DNA of 64,000 nucleotides from Thalassospira xiamenensis M-5 = DSM 17429 (GTDB lineage: Bacteria; Pseudomonadota; Alphaproteobacteria; Rhodospirillales; Thalassospiraceae), in assembly GCF_000300235.2 (NCBI RefSeq), contig NZ_CP004388.1, positions 849,501 through 913,500 of the forward strand, in the 5' to 3' direction. Shown here one piece after another: positions 35,069-43,552 of the stretch (the first letter of the stretch is position 1; each line of letters opens with the position of its first letter). The notes beneath the pieces were generated by a model that worked only from the letters and a program-made list of their open reading frames with translations, was not told the DNA's origin and did no database searches. A program made the position numbers and the translations under genes.

Positions 35069-35968
35069 ATGATCCCGTTCTTCGGTGAAGCAGCCGCCTT
35101 TACTGCCGCGATGGCCTGGGCGACGTCGAGCATGATTTTTTCCAACATTGGCGGCAAGGTCGGCGCGCAGACGGTCAATCGCGGGCGTCTGGTCTGCTCG
35201 ATTACCTGTCTGACGGTGTTGCACTGGCTATTGAAAGGCCAGCCTTGGCCGAGCGCGATAACGTGGGAGCAGCTTGGCTGGTTGTCACTGTCGTCGGTTC
35301 TTGGCCTTGTGATTGGCGATGCCATGCTGTTTCAGGCCTTTGTGACCCTGGGGGCGCGGTTATCGATGCTGATGATGTCGACCGTGCCGATCATGGGGGC
35401 GGTGTTGGGCTGGGTTCTGTTTGACGAAGTCCTCAGCCTTCAGGAAATGTCGGGTATTGCGCTTGGCATTGCCGGCATTCTTTTGGTCATCATGATGAAA
35501 AAGGGGCGTCCTGTCGGGTTGGAAGGACGCAATTATCTGGTTGGTATCCTGTTTGGACTTGGCGGTGCCATTGGTCAGGTCGCGAATCTGGTGACGGCGA
35601 AATATGCACTGATCAGCGGTTATTCTGCGCTGTCGGCCACATGGATCAGAACCTTTGTCGCGGTTGTGATTATGTGGGGAATTGCGATTGCCATGGGGCG
35701 TGCTCGGCGCACGATTGTGGCGTGCAGCGCACCTGATGTCGGGCGGTGGCTGTTTCTGGGGGCTTTTATCGGCCCGGCGCTTGGCGTGTGGCTTTCGATG
35801 GTGGCGGTTCAGAATGCCAATGTCGGTATCGCATCAACGCTGATGGCGTTGCCACCGGTTTTGCTGATTGTCTATGAAGGTGTGGTTCTGCGCCGCCCCG
35901 TTGGCCTGCAGGCTATCGTCGGGACCTGCATGGCCTTTGGGGGTGTTGCGCTTTTATTCCTGCATTAA
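35069..35968 (+). CDS. EamA-family (DMT) transporter
   Basis: The 299-residue protein has about ten membrane helices in two EamA halves. Features include AMAWATSSMIFSNIGGKVGA at the start, VPIMGAVLGWVLFDEVLSLQ closing the first half, and a second-half GVVLRRPVGLQAIVGTCMAF. Substrates of these exporters are usually amino acids or metabolites and cannot be told here. ATG 35069 is chosen as the first start next to the hydrophobic part. Its end overlaps nikL by 15 nt tail to tail. Confidence 0.88.
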   Translation: MIPFFGEAAAFTAAMAWATSSMIFSNIGGKVGAQTVNRGRLVCSITCLTVLHWLLKGQPWPSAITWEQLGWLSLSSVLGLVIGDAMLFQAFVTLGARLSMLMMSTVPIMGAVLGWVLFDEVLSLQEMSGIALGIAGILLVIMMKKGRPVGLEGRNYLVGILFGLGGAIGQVANLVTAKYALISGYSALSATWIRTFVAVVIMWGIAIAMGRARRTIVACSAPDVGRWLFLGAFIGPALGVWLSMVAVQNANVGIASTLMALPPVLLIVYEGVVLRRPVGLQAIVGTCMAFGGVALLFLH

Positions 35969-36490
35969 GTGCGATTTTCTCTGCCTTTTGATCCTGGTGA
36001 TCCAGCCCGGCAGAAAGGCAAGATTGGTTATCAGGCTGAAACCGAACAGGATTGCAGCCCAGACCGGCAGGTCAAGCAAGGCGCTGTTTCCCTGCAATCC
36101 GGGGGTTGGGGCCGAGGATTGTGTTCCCGATGGCGGTATTTTTTCCGATGAATGGATCAGGACAACCTGATGACCCATGCCGTCTGATACCATTATTTTC
36201 CAATGCGCATCGGTATCATCTTCAGGGCGTAATGCCGGAACCGCGACGGCAAGGCGTCCGTCACGATCAGTTCTTCCTTTTTGCCAGGTTTTCCCGTCCG
36301 GTGACGTCACCATGGCTTCGGCAAATATCATTGGTGTGCCATCTGTATAGCCGAACTGATAGATGGTGGCGGTCCGGTTCTGGTCAATCTGCCATCCCGC
36401 CCCGTGGGCAATCGCCGGGAACGATCCTGCACAAAGCAGGATCGCGCAGGCAATTGCCGGGATCATCAAACGTCCAAACGATTGCAGCAT
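35954..36490 (-). CDS. NikL-like exported protein with C-terminal anchor
   Basis: The 178-residue protein has a signal peptide cleaved near FPAIA, leaving HGAGWQ at the mature N-terminus. A transthyretin-like beta domain (TIYQFGYTDGTPMIFAEAMV, GKTWQKGRTDRDGRL) and a C-terminal membrane helix (LLDLPVWAAILFGFSLITNL) follow. This is the layout of NikL-type accessory subunits of nickel ECF transporters. It lies 8 nt after the NikK-like gene and both sit behind a NikR operator. No NikMQO genes are in the window. Confidence 0.65.
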   Translation of the reverse strand: MLQSFGRLMIPAIACAILLCAGSFPAIAHGAGWQIDQNRTATIYQFGYTDGTPMIFAEAMVTSPDGKTWQKGRTDRDGRLAVAVPALRPEDDTDAHWKIMVSDGMGHQVVLIHSSEKIPPSGTQSSAPTPGLQGNSALLDLPVWAAILFGFSLITNLAFLPGWITRIKRQRKSHLMQE

Positions 36491-36498
36491 GTGGCGGC

Positions 36499-37290
36499 CT
36501 ATTGGCTGGCATCGAAAGTCAGGGTTGCCCGCAGGTTATGTACCCGGACAGATGCATCTGAGTCCGGGACATCGGCCGCAACCCGAACTATCCAAAGACC
36601 CGGTTTCGTAATCCGGATTTTGGCAATCCCGCTGACACGATCATCGCTGAAAGTTTCGGTATAATAGGCATAAGACGATGGCGTGTCGGTAAATCCGGCA
36701 TAGGTTGCCAGGACACTGGTCGAATAAGGTTGCCCGTCCAGCAGGATTTGAGCCGCAACGTCTTGGCCGATTGCCGTCACGCGCGGATCGGAAAGCGGCA
36801 CGATTTCAAGTTTGTGCCCCAGAGGGGAAGAAATGAAATCCGCGTTTTGGGAGCCTCCAGTCAGGTTTTTGGAAAATTTTTCAAATCGGGATGACGCAAC
36901 CGCATCGGGATGTGCGTCCGGCCCGCCTTCTTTCCAGCCATCGGGCGTTTGTGACCAGATTACCGGCAGGCGATGTCCGACAAGCCATGCGGGTTCTTCT
37001 TTGGAAAGGGTGAATGTGCCAGTCAGATTGGGGGCATCCGCATTTTCAGTGACATCAAGTTCGGTGGTGGCCGAGGGGGTGATCAATTGTGCACGGACAT
37101 GCTTTGGCGCTTCGGCTTCTTCCGGAGTGCCGAAAACATGGGTCGAATCGAGGATGAAGGCAGCAGTGTCCTTGCCATTCGCGGGGGTGGTTTTGCTGCT
37201 GGCGACAAATTCATGGGCCGCTGCGCCAAAGCCGATCAGGCACCCCAGTGCGGCAATTGCAAGCGGGGTTGTGAACTTTGATTGAAACAT
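36499..37290 (-). CDS. NikK-like DUF4198 periplasmic protein
   Basis: The 263-residue protein has a signal peptide and mature N-terminal HEFVAS after GAAA. It contains the DUF4198 pattern: AHEF, VRAQLITPSATTELDV, LGHKLEIVPLSDPR, and a C-terminal SGIAKIRITKPGLWIVRVAA. Such proteins are linked to nickel uptake as NikK. It begins 38 nt from a NikR-type operator shared with the divergent nikR. A nickel role is well supported by context. The exact mechanism is unknown. Confidence 0.75.
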   Translation of the reverse strand: MFQSKFTTPLAIAALGCLIGFGAAAHEFVASSKTTPANGKDTAAFILDSTHVFGTPEEAEAPKHVRAQLITPSATTELDVTENADAPNLTGTFTLSKEEPAWLVGHRLPVIWSQTPDGWKEGGPDAHPDAVASSRFEKFSKNLTGGSQNADFISSPLGHKLEIVPLSDPRVTAIGQDVAAQILLDGQPYSTSVLATYAGFTDTPSSYAYYTETFSDDRVSGIAKIRITKPGLWIVRVAADVPDSDASVRVHNLRATLTFDASQ

Positions 37291-37327
37291 CTGCTATCCT
37301 TTGGGAGATTAGGGAAGTTGAAAGGCG

Positions 37328-37354
37328 GTATGAACTTTTCAAAAATGTTCATAC
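37328..37354. promoter_or_regulatory. NikR operator between nikK-like and nikR
   Basis: GTATGAAC and GTTCATAC form a perfect 8-bp inverted repeat 11 nt apart. The core matches the E. coli NikR site GTATGA-N16-TCATAC, but the gap between the 6-base half-sites is 15 here. It lies midway between the divergent starts, so Ni-NikR could repress both sides. Confidence 0.85.
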
Positions 37355-37387
37355 TAGTCAAGCTGATGATTCTGAAAGGGAATTCGT

Positions 37388-37867
37388 ATGACCCGCGTGA
37401 CCGTATCAATCGAAGACGATTTGATGGAGGCGTTCGATGCTTTCCTTGAGCATCGCGGCTACACCAACCGGTCAGAAGGTTTTCGTGACCTGATCCGGGA
37501 AAAGCTCCAGAATACCAAGCTCGACGAAGACACCGGCGGCGTTGGCATAGCGGTTCTGAATTATGTCTATGATCATGAAGAACGCATGCTGGCATCACGG
37601 CTGATGAGTGCGCAGCACGAACATCATGACCTGACCGTTTCGACCGTGCATTTCCATATTGATCACGATACGTGCCTTGAAAGCGTGACCTTGCGCGGCA
37701 AGCTTTCCGATATTCGCAAATTCGCCGATCAGGTTCTGGCACAACCTGGCGTGCGCCATGGGCAGCTTTATTCGGTTCCGGGTGAATTGCATGTCGAAAC
37801 CCATCATCACGGCGATGACGATCATGGACATGCACATCGGCACGAACATCTGAAAATCACGACCTGA
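37388..37867 (+). CDS. nikR: Nickel-responsive regulator NikR
   Basis: The 159-residue protein has a ribbon-helix-helix N-terminus (VTVSIEDDLMEAFDAFLEHR, then YTNRSEGFRDLIRE) and an ACT-like metal domain. H77, H88, H90 and C96 (QHEHH, VHFHIDHDTC) match the E. coli high-affinity nickel ligands H76, H87, H89 and C95. A His-rich tail (about residues 142-155) extends beyond the usual end and may bind extra metal. Confidence 0.95.
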   Translation: MTRVTVSIEDDLMEAFDAFLEHRGYTNRSEGFRDLIREKLQNTKLDEDTGGVGIAVLNYVYDHEERMLASRLMSAQHEHHDLTVSTVHFHIDHDTCLESVTLRGKLSDIRKFADQVLAQPGVRHGQLYSVPGELHVETHHHGDDDHGHAHRHEHLKITT

Positions 37868-37993
37868 ACCGGGCTTCTCCGAATTGTTTTAAAAATCCCG
37901 GCACAAGCCCGGCGACAATTTTATTTATCCGGGTTCGAATTCTTACCCACCAGAATGAGAACAAACTTGCAACATCCATTTTTTTGTGCGAGT

Positions 37994-38008
37994 GTTCACA
38001 TTATGTTC
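37994..38008 (+). promoter_or_regulatory. LexA (SOS) box upstream of recA
   Basis: GTTCACATTATGTTC is a perfect GTTC-N7-GTTC direct repeat, the LexA site of Alphaproteobacteria. It lies 138 nt before the recA ATG. Elsewhere the 37868-38146 stretch shows no gene. Confidence 0.85.
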
Positions 38009-38146
38009 TCAATGCGTTTGCCGGAAAATGGTTGGCGTGATGTCAGTTATCCGGCGGGGCACCTAGCGGTGGCGTTCCGCATTTAGGACCGGGGAACCGC
38101 CTGCGTTGCATCCTACCCGGCCCTGTGGAATAAGAGAGTTCGAAAA

Positions 38147-39226
38147 ATGATTCAGACCGCGCTGCATTTGGTGGATAAAGATACGATGGATAAGCAGAAG
38201 GCACTCGAAGCCGCCCTTGGGCAGATCGAACGCGCATTTGGCAAGGGCTCGATCATGAAGCTCGGCCAGCGCGATAGTGCGGTGGATATTTCAGCCATTT
38301 CGACCGGGTCGCTTGGGCTTGATATCGGGCTCGGGATTGGCGGCCTGCCGCGTGGCCGTATCGTCGAAATTTACGGGCCGGAAAGCTCGGGTAAAACCAC
38401 ACTGGCTTTGCACACCATTGCGGAGGCCCAGAAACTTGGCGGGACCTGTGCCTTTGTCGATGCCGAACATGCGCTTGATCCGGGTTATGCCCGCAAGCTC
38501 GGGGTGAATACCGACGAACTCCTGATTTCGCAGCCTGATGCGGGTGAACAGGCGCTTGAAATCGCCGATACGCTGGTGCGTTCCGGTGCGATTGATGTGC
38601 TGGTCGTCGATTCGGTTGCCGCCCTTGTGCCACGTGCCGAACTTGAAGGCGAAATGGGTGACACCCACGTCGGCCTGCAGGCCCGCCTGATGAGCCAGGC
38701 ATTGCGTAAACTGACCAGCTCGGTCTCGCGTTCGAACTGCATGGTCATCTTCATCAACCAGATCCGTATGAAGATCGGTGTGATGTTTGGCAGCCCGGAA
38801 ACGACCACGGGTGGTAATGCGCTTAAATTCTATGCGTCTGTTCGTCTTGATATTCGCCGGATCGGTCAGATCAAGGACCGTGACGAAGTCGTTGGCAACC
38901 AGACCCGTGTGAAGGTCGTCAAAAACAAGATGGCTCCGCCGTTCAAGCAGGTCGAATTCGACATCATGTATGGCGAAGGCATTTCCAAGATGGGTGAAAT
39001 CCTTGATCTTGGTGTCAAGGCGGGCATCGTTGAAAAATCCGGTTCCTGGTTCTCGTATAATTCGACCCGTATCGGTCAGGGCCGCGAGAATGCCAAAACC
39101 TTCCTGCGTGAAAATCAGGAAATGACCGCCGAAATCGAACGCAGCATCCGCGAAAGTGCAGGTCTGATCGCCGAGGCGATGACCAGCATGAGCGAAGATG
39201 AACCGTCAAACGATGACGACGCGTAA
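38147..39226 (+). CDS. recA: Recombinase RecA
   Basis: The 359-residue RecA catalyses strand exchange and triggers LexA cleavage. The Walker A G77-P-E-S-S-G-K-T84, [12 protein letters not shown], and [20 protein letters not shown] are visible, as is the acidic C-terminal tail ([13 protein letters not shown]). The ATG at 38147 gives [20 protein letters not shown]. Related proteins keep a similar N-terminal extension, so I prefer it to the internal ATG at 38186. A LexA box precedes it and a strong terminator follows. Confidence 0.98.
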   Translation: MIQTALHLVDKDTMDKQKALEAALGQIERAFGKGSIMKLGQRDSAVDISAISTGSLGLDIGLGIGGLPRGRIVEIYGPESSGKTTLALHTIAEAQKLGGTCAFVDAEHALDPGYARKLGVNTDELLISQPDAGEQALEIADTLVRSGAIDVLVVDSVAALVPRAELEGEMGDTHVGLQARLMSQALRKLTSSVSRSNCMVIFINQIRMKIGVMFGSPETTTGGNALKFYASVRLDIRRIGQIKDRDEVVGNQTRVKVVKNKMAPPFKQVEFDIMYGEGISKMGEILDLGVKAGIVEKSGSWFSYNSTRIGQGRENAKTFLRENQEMTAEIERSIRESAGLIAEAMTSMSEDEPSNDDDA

Positions 39227-39247
39227 TTAAAAGCGGACTGAATAATC

Positions 39248-39274
39248 AAACGGGCGCTTTGGGCGCCCGTTTTT
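39248..39274 (+). terminator. Terminator after recA
   Basis: AAACGGGCGC pairs with GCGCCCGTTT around a 5-base loop, followed by T residues, 21 nt past the recA stop. Confidence 0.9.
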
Positions 39275-39349
39275 GTGTCTGATCCGTTTTGTTGGCAGCG
39301 TGTGTAACGCAGGCCAACATGGATTTCGCGATATGGGGCGAAGCGGGAG

Positions 39350-40375
39350 TCAGGGTTGCTGTGCTTCCTGTTGCCATTGGCTGGGCGTTTTGCCCGTTAT
39401 CCTTAAGAACTCCCGATTGAAATTCGACTTGGTGTTAAAGCCGCTTGTCAACATGGTCGTTGTGACAGTCTCGCCCTTGACCAGTTCGCGGCAAGCATGT
39501 TCAATTCGGTATTTGTTGATGAAGCGCGAGACATTTTCACCGGTCGTGGCGTTGATCGCGTTCGAAATCTGTTTCAGCGGGACGCCCATACGTCGGGATA
39601 TGCGTGCAAGCGTCAGATCCGGGTCAAGATAAAGCTGTTCGCGTATCTGCAAATCTTCAAGCTGGGCCATTATGGTCCGATGTTCCGGGGTGCTGGGTGT
39701 TGTCCGCACGTGATCGGAAGGCTGATTTTGTTCCCCTGATTGGACATCCGCATCAACATCAATTGCAATGTCGGGCGACAGAGACAGAAAGCCGATGGTC
39801 AAGAGTGCCAGGGATGATGTGATGCTCAGGATCAGGCCGACAATCTGATCGTTTCCATCGATCTTGGCGACGATGATCAGCATGTCGCTGATGGCCGACG
39901 CGATCAGGGCGAAGGCGATGAAGCGCCAAACCAGTGCCGGGATATGGCCCGCAGTCAGAGGCATATGGGCAAAATCACCGCCCTGACGATGAAGCATCAC
40001 CAGAATTGCCGCCCCGTATCCGACAAAAAGGCTGCAAAGCACAACATCAATGATCGCCGGTAAAACAAACACGCATAGGGCGACGATCGCTGGTACCGAG
40101 AAATGCACCCAATCCCGTATTTGCAGGCGCGCACGAAGACTTGCTTCCAGAAAGGCCATCCAGGCCAGAGCCGGGATAATGGATGCGGTGATGGGTTGAA
40201 GCCATCGCAGGCTGGCAAAACCATAATACTGAACAATTCCGACCAGAATGCTTTGTCCGGCTGCAGCAAGCAGCAGCGCCATAAGCATCCTGGGTGTTCT
40301 TCCGCCCACAATCGCGCGGACAAAGAGAAAGCCTAAAACCAGTGCAACTATAATTGGGACGGGGAGGACAAGCAT
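39350..40375 (-). CDS. Membrane-anchored AraC-family regulator
   Basis: The 341-residue protein has about seven hydrophobic segments in its first 200 residues (starting MLVLPVPIIVALVLGFLFVR). A linker with Asp and Gln follows, then a C-terminal AraC double helix-turn-helix: DPDLTLARISRRMGVPLKQI and MLTSGFNTKSNFNREFLRIT, ending GKTPSQW. It is therefore a membrane-embedded sensor-regulator. It is divergent from an exported hydrolase, its likely target. The ATG at 40375 is used. Confidence 0.88.
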   Translation of the reverse strand: MLVLPVPIIVALVLGFLFVRAIVGGRTPRMLMALLLAAAGQSILVGIVQYYGFASLRWLQPITASIIPALAWMAFLEASLRARLQIRDWVHFSVPAIVALCVFVLPAIIDVVLCSLFVGYGAAILVMLHRQGGDFAHMPLTAGHIPALVWRFIAFALIASAISDMLIIVAKIDGNDQIVGLILSITSSLALLTIGFLSLSPDIAIDVDADVQSGEQNQPSDHVRTTPSTPEHRTIMAQLEDLQIREQLYLDPDLTLARISRRMGVPLKQISNAINATTGENVSRFINKYRIEHACRELVKGETVTTTMLTSGFNTKSNFNREFLRITGKTPSQWQQEAQQP

Positions 40376-40504
40376 CGGACAGTCAGTTCCCGACAAAAGG
40401 TATCAAAACCGGTTTTGGGACGTTCACAAACCCGTTTGAGGGCGCAGGAAATCCTGTTTTAGGCAAAAACGTTCCGACACGCTTAACTTATGACAAGGAT
40501 CCTG

Positions 40505-41554
40505 ATGATGAAACCGATATATCTTGCTGTCGCCTTCTTTCTGGCCGCGGGCCTGAAGATATCGCCCGTCTTGGCGGAACCGCAAACCGATTATGCCGGA
40601 TATGACCGTTTTGATGTGCGCGCAGCCCATCGTTCCATGCCAATCGCGGCCTCGGTCTGGTATCCGGCAGATACCTTTATCTATCGTGCGCCGGTCGGCC
40701 GGAATATCATCTGGAAGGGAACAGATGCGTATGTCGGTGCGGCAATTGCGCCGGGGCAACATCCGCTGGTTCTTCTTTCCCATGGCTCGGGCGGCAATAT
40801 GGATGGACTTGGTTGGCTGTCCTCGCAACTGGCGTTGCGTGGGGCGATTGTTGTTGCGGTCAACCATCCCGGTACGACATCGGGGGATTCGTCACCGCGA
40901 CGTACACCGCTTATCGGCGAACGTGCCGCAGATATCAGTGCCACCCTTGATCAGGTCCTCTCCAATACGGCTTTTGCTCCTTACATCGATCATCAGAATA
41001 TTTCCGCGATCGGGTTTTCATTGGGGGGTACGACGGTTTTAAACCTTGCGGGGGTACGGTTTGATCAAACGCTTTATGCGCAATATTGCGACAAATTCGG
41101 CAATGCGGCCCAGGATTGCGATTTTTTGCGCAAAGGGGGTGTTGATCCTGATCATCTTCCCGATGACTTTGTTGCTTCCAGCCGGGACGACCGGATTGTC
41201 CGCACTGTCGCGATAGAGCCAGGCATGGGGTTTGCCGCGACACAAACCAGCCTGGCGGAGGTAACTTCTGCCATGCTCTTTATCGGCCTTGGCGAGGAAA
41301 ACAAATGGGTGGCTGCTGATTTTGGGCCGAACGGCAGTAATCTGGTCGCGCGGATCCAAAACGCATCTTCAGCAACGTTTGCGCCGGCATATCATTTGAC
41401 GTTTCTTGGCGAATGTATGCCGGGGGCTGCCGAGATACTTAAAGAAGAAGGCAGCGAGCCAATCTGCTCCGACCCTCCCGGTACGGATCGCGCCCAGATT
41501 CATCAAAAGATTGTTTCGGCGATTGCGGAATTCCTGAATTTGTCCGGTTCCTGA
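40505..41554 (+). CDS. Exported alpha/beta hydrolase (dienelactone hydrolase/PAF-AH like)
   Basis: The 349-residue protein has a signal peptide cleaved near SPVLAEP. The fold shows PLVLLSHGSGGNMDGLGWLS (oxyanion region) and the nucleophile elbow G-F-S-L-G-G. Candidate acid and base are Asp/Glu and a C-terminal His in FAPAYHLTF. This is the layout of the predicted dienelactone-hydrolase family. The substrate is unknown. AAGGA is 5 nt before the ATG at 40505. An ATG at 40490 would lack that support. Confidence 0.85.
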   Translation: MMKPIYLAVAFFLAAGLKISPVLAEPQTDYAGYDRFDVRAAHRSMPIAASVWYPADTFIYRAPVGRNIIWKGTDAYVGAAIAPGQHPLVLLSHGSGGNMDGLGWLSSQLALRGAIVVAVNHPGTTSGDSSPRRTPLIGERAADISATLDQVLSNTAFAPYIDHQNISAIGFSLGGTTVLNLAGVRFDQTLYAQYCDKFGNAAQDCDFLRKGGVDPDHLPDDFVASSRDDRIVRTVAIEPGMGFAATQTSLAEVTSAMLFIGLGEENKWVAADFGPNGSNLVARIQNASSATFAPAYHLTFLGECMPGAAEILKEEGSEPICSDPPGTDRAQIHQKIVSAIAEFLNLSGS

Positions 41555-41581
41555 GCGGAGAATAAAGCTTAGGAAATGGTA

Positions 41582-41608
41582 AAAGAGGGCCTGAAACGTC
41601 CTCTTTCT
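41582..41608 (+). terminator. Weak terminator after hydrolase gene
   Basis: AAAGAGG and CCTCTTT pair across 11 bases, followed by CTC and not a pure T-run. It lies 28 nt past the hydrolase stop. Confidence 0.5.
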
Positions 41609-41780
41609 CAATTTGCCCAAAAATGATCACGATTGGCTACAACCCGCAAAAATAAAGGCATTTGATCTGCCTTAATTGCGTCAGATCAGCAGCTTGGCAG
41701 TAGCGCAAGGAACTTTTTCTTTCCGGCTCCGTTATGGATGGTGTGAAGAAAATCACGTCGAGCAAACAGGAGAAACTGAA

Positions 41781-41924
41781 ATGTCCGACTTTTTGAAAAA
41801 GATTTTCGCCGTTGCGATGATTTCTGGCATGGGCCTTGGCCTTGCCGCGTGTGAAACCGCCGAAGGGTTTGGCCAGGATATGGAAAATGCCGGTGAAGCC
41901 ATCCAGGATGAAGCCAGCGAGTAA
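41781..41924 (+). CDS. Entericidin-like lipoprotein 1
   Basis: The 47-residue product has a basic start (MSDFLKKIF), a hydrophobic signal, the lipobox LAAC, and a mature part ETAEGFGQDMENAGEAIQDE. That is the EcnA/EcnB pattern. AGGAG lies ahead of the ATG. It is one of three paralogues in 1.3 kb. Entericidins are small envelope lipoproteins described as a toxin/antidote pair in enterobacteria. Here the role is unknown. Confidence 0.88.
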   Translation: MSDFLKKIFAVAMISGMGLGLAACETAEGFGQDMENAGEAIQDEASE

Positions 41925-42016
41925 GGCATCATCGCGGATTTTTCGTTCGCTGACGGGACTTTTGGATCAACTCCATCACCCGCAAGCAGCTAAAGCCTAA
42001 ATAAGGAGATAACATC

Positions 42017-42193
42017 ATGTTGGGTTGGGCAGTCTTTTGTCTCATTCTGGCGCTTGTCGCCGCCGTCCTTGGTTTTGGCGGCTTGGCAGGGACGTTTGTC
42101 GGGATCGCCAAGATCCTGTTCTTCGTCTTCCTCGTCCTGTTCGTGGTTTCGCTTCTGGTCAACGCGCTGCGTGGCCGCCGCCCGCCGGTCTGA
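42017..42193 (+). CDS. DUF1328 (YtjA-like) small membrane protein
   Basis: The 58-residue protein reads [20 protein letters not shown] and [20 protein letters not shown], ending in a short basic tail with RGRRPPV. Two membrane helices are expected. AAGGAG is 9 nt before the ATG. DUF1328 proteins often occur with stress-related envelope genes. No function is established. It lies between entericidin-like genes 1 and 2 and is followed by a strong terminator. Confidence 0.88.
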   Translation: MLGWAVFCLILALVAAVLGFGGLAGTFVGIAKILFFVFLVLFVVSLLVNALRGRRPPV

Positions 42194-42271
42194 CAAAGTA
42201 CGCTAACGCTTTTTGATCCGGGTTTTAGCCAATCACAGCACCGTAACCCGAGACGAACACGACAAACTGTT

Positions 42272-42304
42272 AAAACAGGGCTTTCATGAACGCCCTGTTT
42301 TTTT
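42272..42304 (+). terminator. Terminator after DUF1328 gene
   Basis: AAACAGGGC pairs with GCCCTGTTT around 10 bases and runs into seven T residues. The rest of the 42194-42490 gap shows nothing else recognisable. Confidence 0.88.
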
Positions 42305-42490
42305 GCGTTTTACTGATCTGAATTATGGTCGAACCGGTATCTTGGGCGTTTAATGTTTGCTGCTCAAAAACGGTCCGGATTTTGGCGATGGCCTGATTAA
42401 CCGCCCGAAAAACCCTGCTTCTTTCTGGCAGTTCACGCAGCACCGTGTTGATCGATTGATCCCGTTTGTTTGAGCAAACAGGAGAAGACC

Positions 42491-42631
42491 ATGTCTGACA
42501 TCTGCAAGAAGATTTTTGCGATTGCCCTGATATCATTTATCGGATTTGGCATTGCGGCGTGCGAGACGGCAAACGGCTTTGGCCGTGATGTCGAGGATGC
42601 CGGAGAAGCGATCCAGAAAGGGACCGACTAG
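42491..42631 (+). CDS. Entericidin-like lipoprotein 2
   Basis: The 46-residue product starts MSDICKKIFAIALISF with lipobox IAAC and mature ETANGFGRDVEDAGEAIQKG. It closely resembles copy 1 and has AGGAG upstream. An extra Cys at residue 5 lies in the signal's basic part. It has its own terminator, so it is probably transcribed separately. Confidence 0.87.
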   Translation: MSDICKKIFAIALISFIGFGIAACETANGFGRDVEDAGEAIQKGTD

Positions 42632-42706
42632 GAGCAGGTTGATCTACTGCGCGGTTGCGGTCTGACGATCTGATCGTCGTCAAAACACATGATGCGGGTA
42701 AATGGG

Positions 42707-42736
42707 AACGGGTATGTAAATGCATGCCCGTTTTTT
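42707..42736 (+). terminator. Terminator after entericidin-like gene 2
   Basis: ACGGGTATG pairs with CATGCCCGT (one G-T pair) around 6 bases and is followed by six T residues. Confidence 0.82.
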
Positions 42737-42893
42737 GTTTGGCATTTGAATTCACGCTGAAGGAAAGAGTTGCCAGCAGCACGTGACCCCGACAAGATAG
42801 CGACTGATTTCGGAAGCCACATGCCTTGCGTCAGAAGCAGGCCGCGGCCGCCTTCAAAATCAACATGTCGTTAAAGGCAGGAGCATTCAAACA

Positions 42894-43037
42894 ATGGCTA
42901 TTCTTGTAAAACGTATTCTGGCACTGGCCCTGATTGCGGGCTTTGGCATGTCGCTTGCGGCGTGTGAAACTGCCGCCGGATTTGGTCGCGATGTTGAAAA
43001 ACTGGGCGAACAGATTCAGGAAGGCGTCGAAAAGTAA
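42894..43037 (+). CDS. Entericidin-like lipoprotein 3
   Basis: The 47-residue product begins MAILVKRILALALIAGFGMS with lipobox LAAC and mature ETAAGFGRDVEKLGEQIQEG. GGAG precedes the ATG. It is the third paralogue and lies 30 nt before the NIPSNAP gene, with which it may be co-transcribed. Confidence 0.87.
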   Translation: MAILVKRILALALIAGFGMSLAACETAAGFGRDVEKLGEQIQEGVEK

Positions 43038-43067
43038 CCCATCCTCAAGTTCCGGAAAGTTCCCGCC

Positions 43068-43373
43068 GTGATCACCTGCTATCTGAAATACGTTATCGAC
43101 ATGCATAAAATCCCTGAGTTCGAGGATTATGCCCGTCGCTGGATTCCCATCGTCAATCGGATGGGCGGGACGCATCACGGCTATTTCCTGCCGCATGAAG
43201 GCGCCAGCAGCATCGCCTATGCCCTGTTCAGTTTCCCGAGCCTTGCGGCATACGAAGATTACCGCAATCGCATGGCCGATGATGACGAATGTGTTGCAAC
43301 ACTCGAACTTGAAAAACGCAACCGCAGCATCATCAGTTACGAACGCAGTTTCATGCGCCCGGTTCTTGATTAG
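43068..43373 (+). CDS. NIPSNAP-family protein
   Basis: The 101-residue protein is a single ferredoxin-like NIPSNAP domain with YLKYVIDMHKIPEFEDYARR, GTHHGYFLPHEGASSIAYAL, and FPSLAAYEDYR. It starts at GTG 43068 after GGAAAG. Members are small stress-linked or monooxygenase-like proteins without a firm bacterial function. It lies between the entericidin cluster and alaS. Confidence 0.88.
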   Translation: MITCYLKYVIDMHKIPEFEDYARRWIPIVNRMGGTHHGYFLPHEGASSIAYALFSFPSLAAYEDYRNRMADDDECVATLELEKRNRSIISYERSFMRPVLD

Positions 43374-43502
43374 GTCGGCATATCTGATCAGGGCGTTGTG
43401 GCGTGCCGGTGCGGTGCCGGATGCATAAATCGTCACTTAAACACCGCAAAGCCTTTCCCCGACTGGACAGCACAGGGCCGAGCCGCTAAATAGGGCAGTC
43501 GC

Positions 43503-43518
43503 GCCGCAAGTTTGCGGC
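43503..43518. other. Hairpin in alaS leader
   Basis: GCCGCAA-GT-TTGCGGC is a perfect 7-bp inverted repeat 34 nt upstream of the alaS ATG. There is no T-run. It may be a leader structure or a weak operator. Confidence 0.3.
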
Positions 43519-43552
43519 AGCGTTTGTTCCGCGTTTTCCGGGTTGGAGAGAG

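Noticed and set aside
37868-37916. CCGGGCTT/AAGCCCGG inverted repeat after nikR as a terminator
   Set aside because: The loop is about 28 bases and no T-run follows, so termination is not supported.
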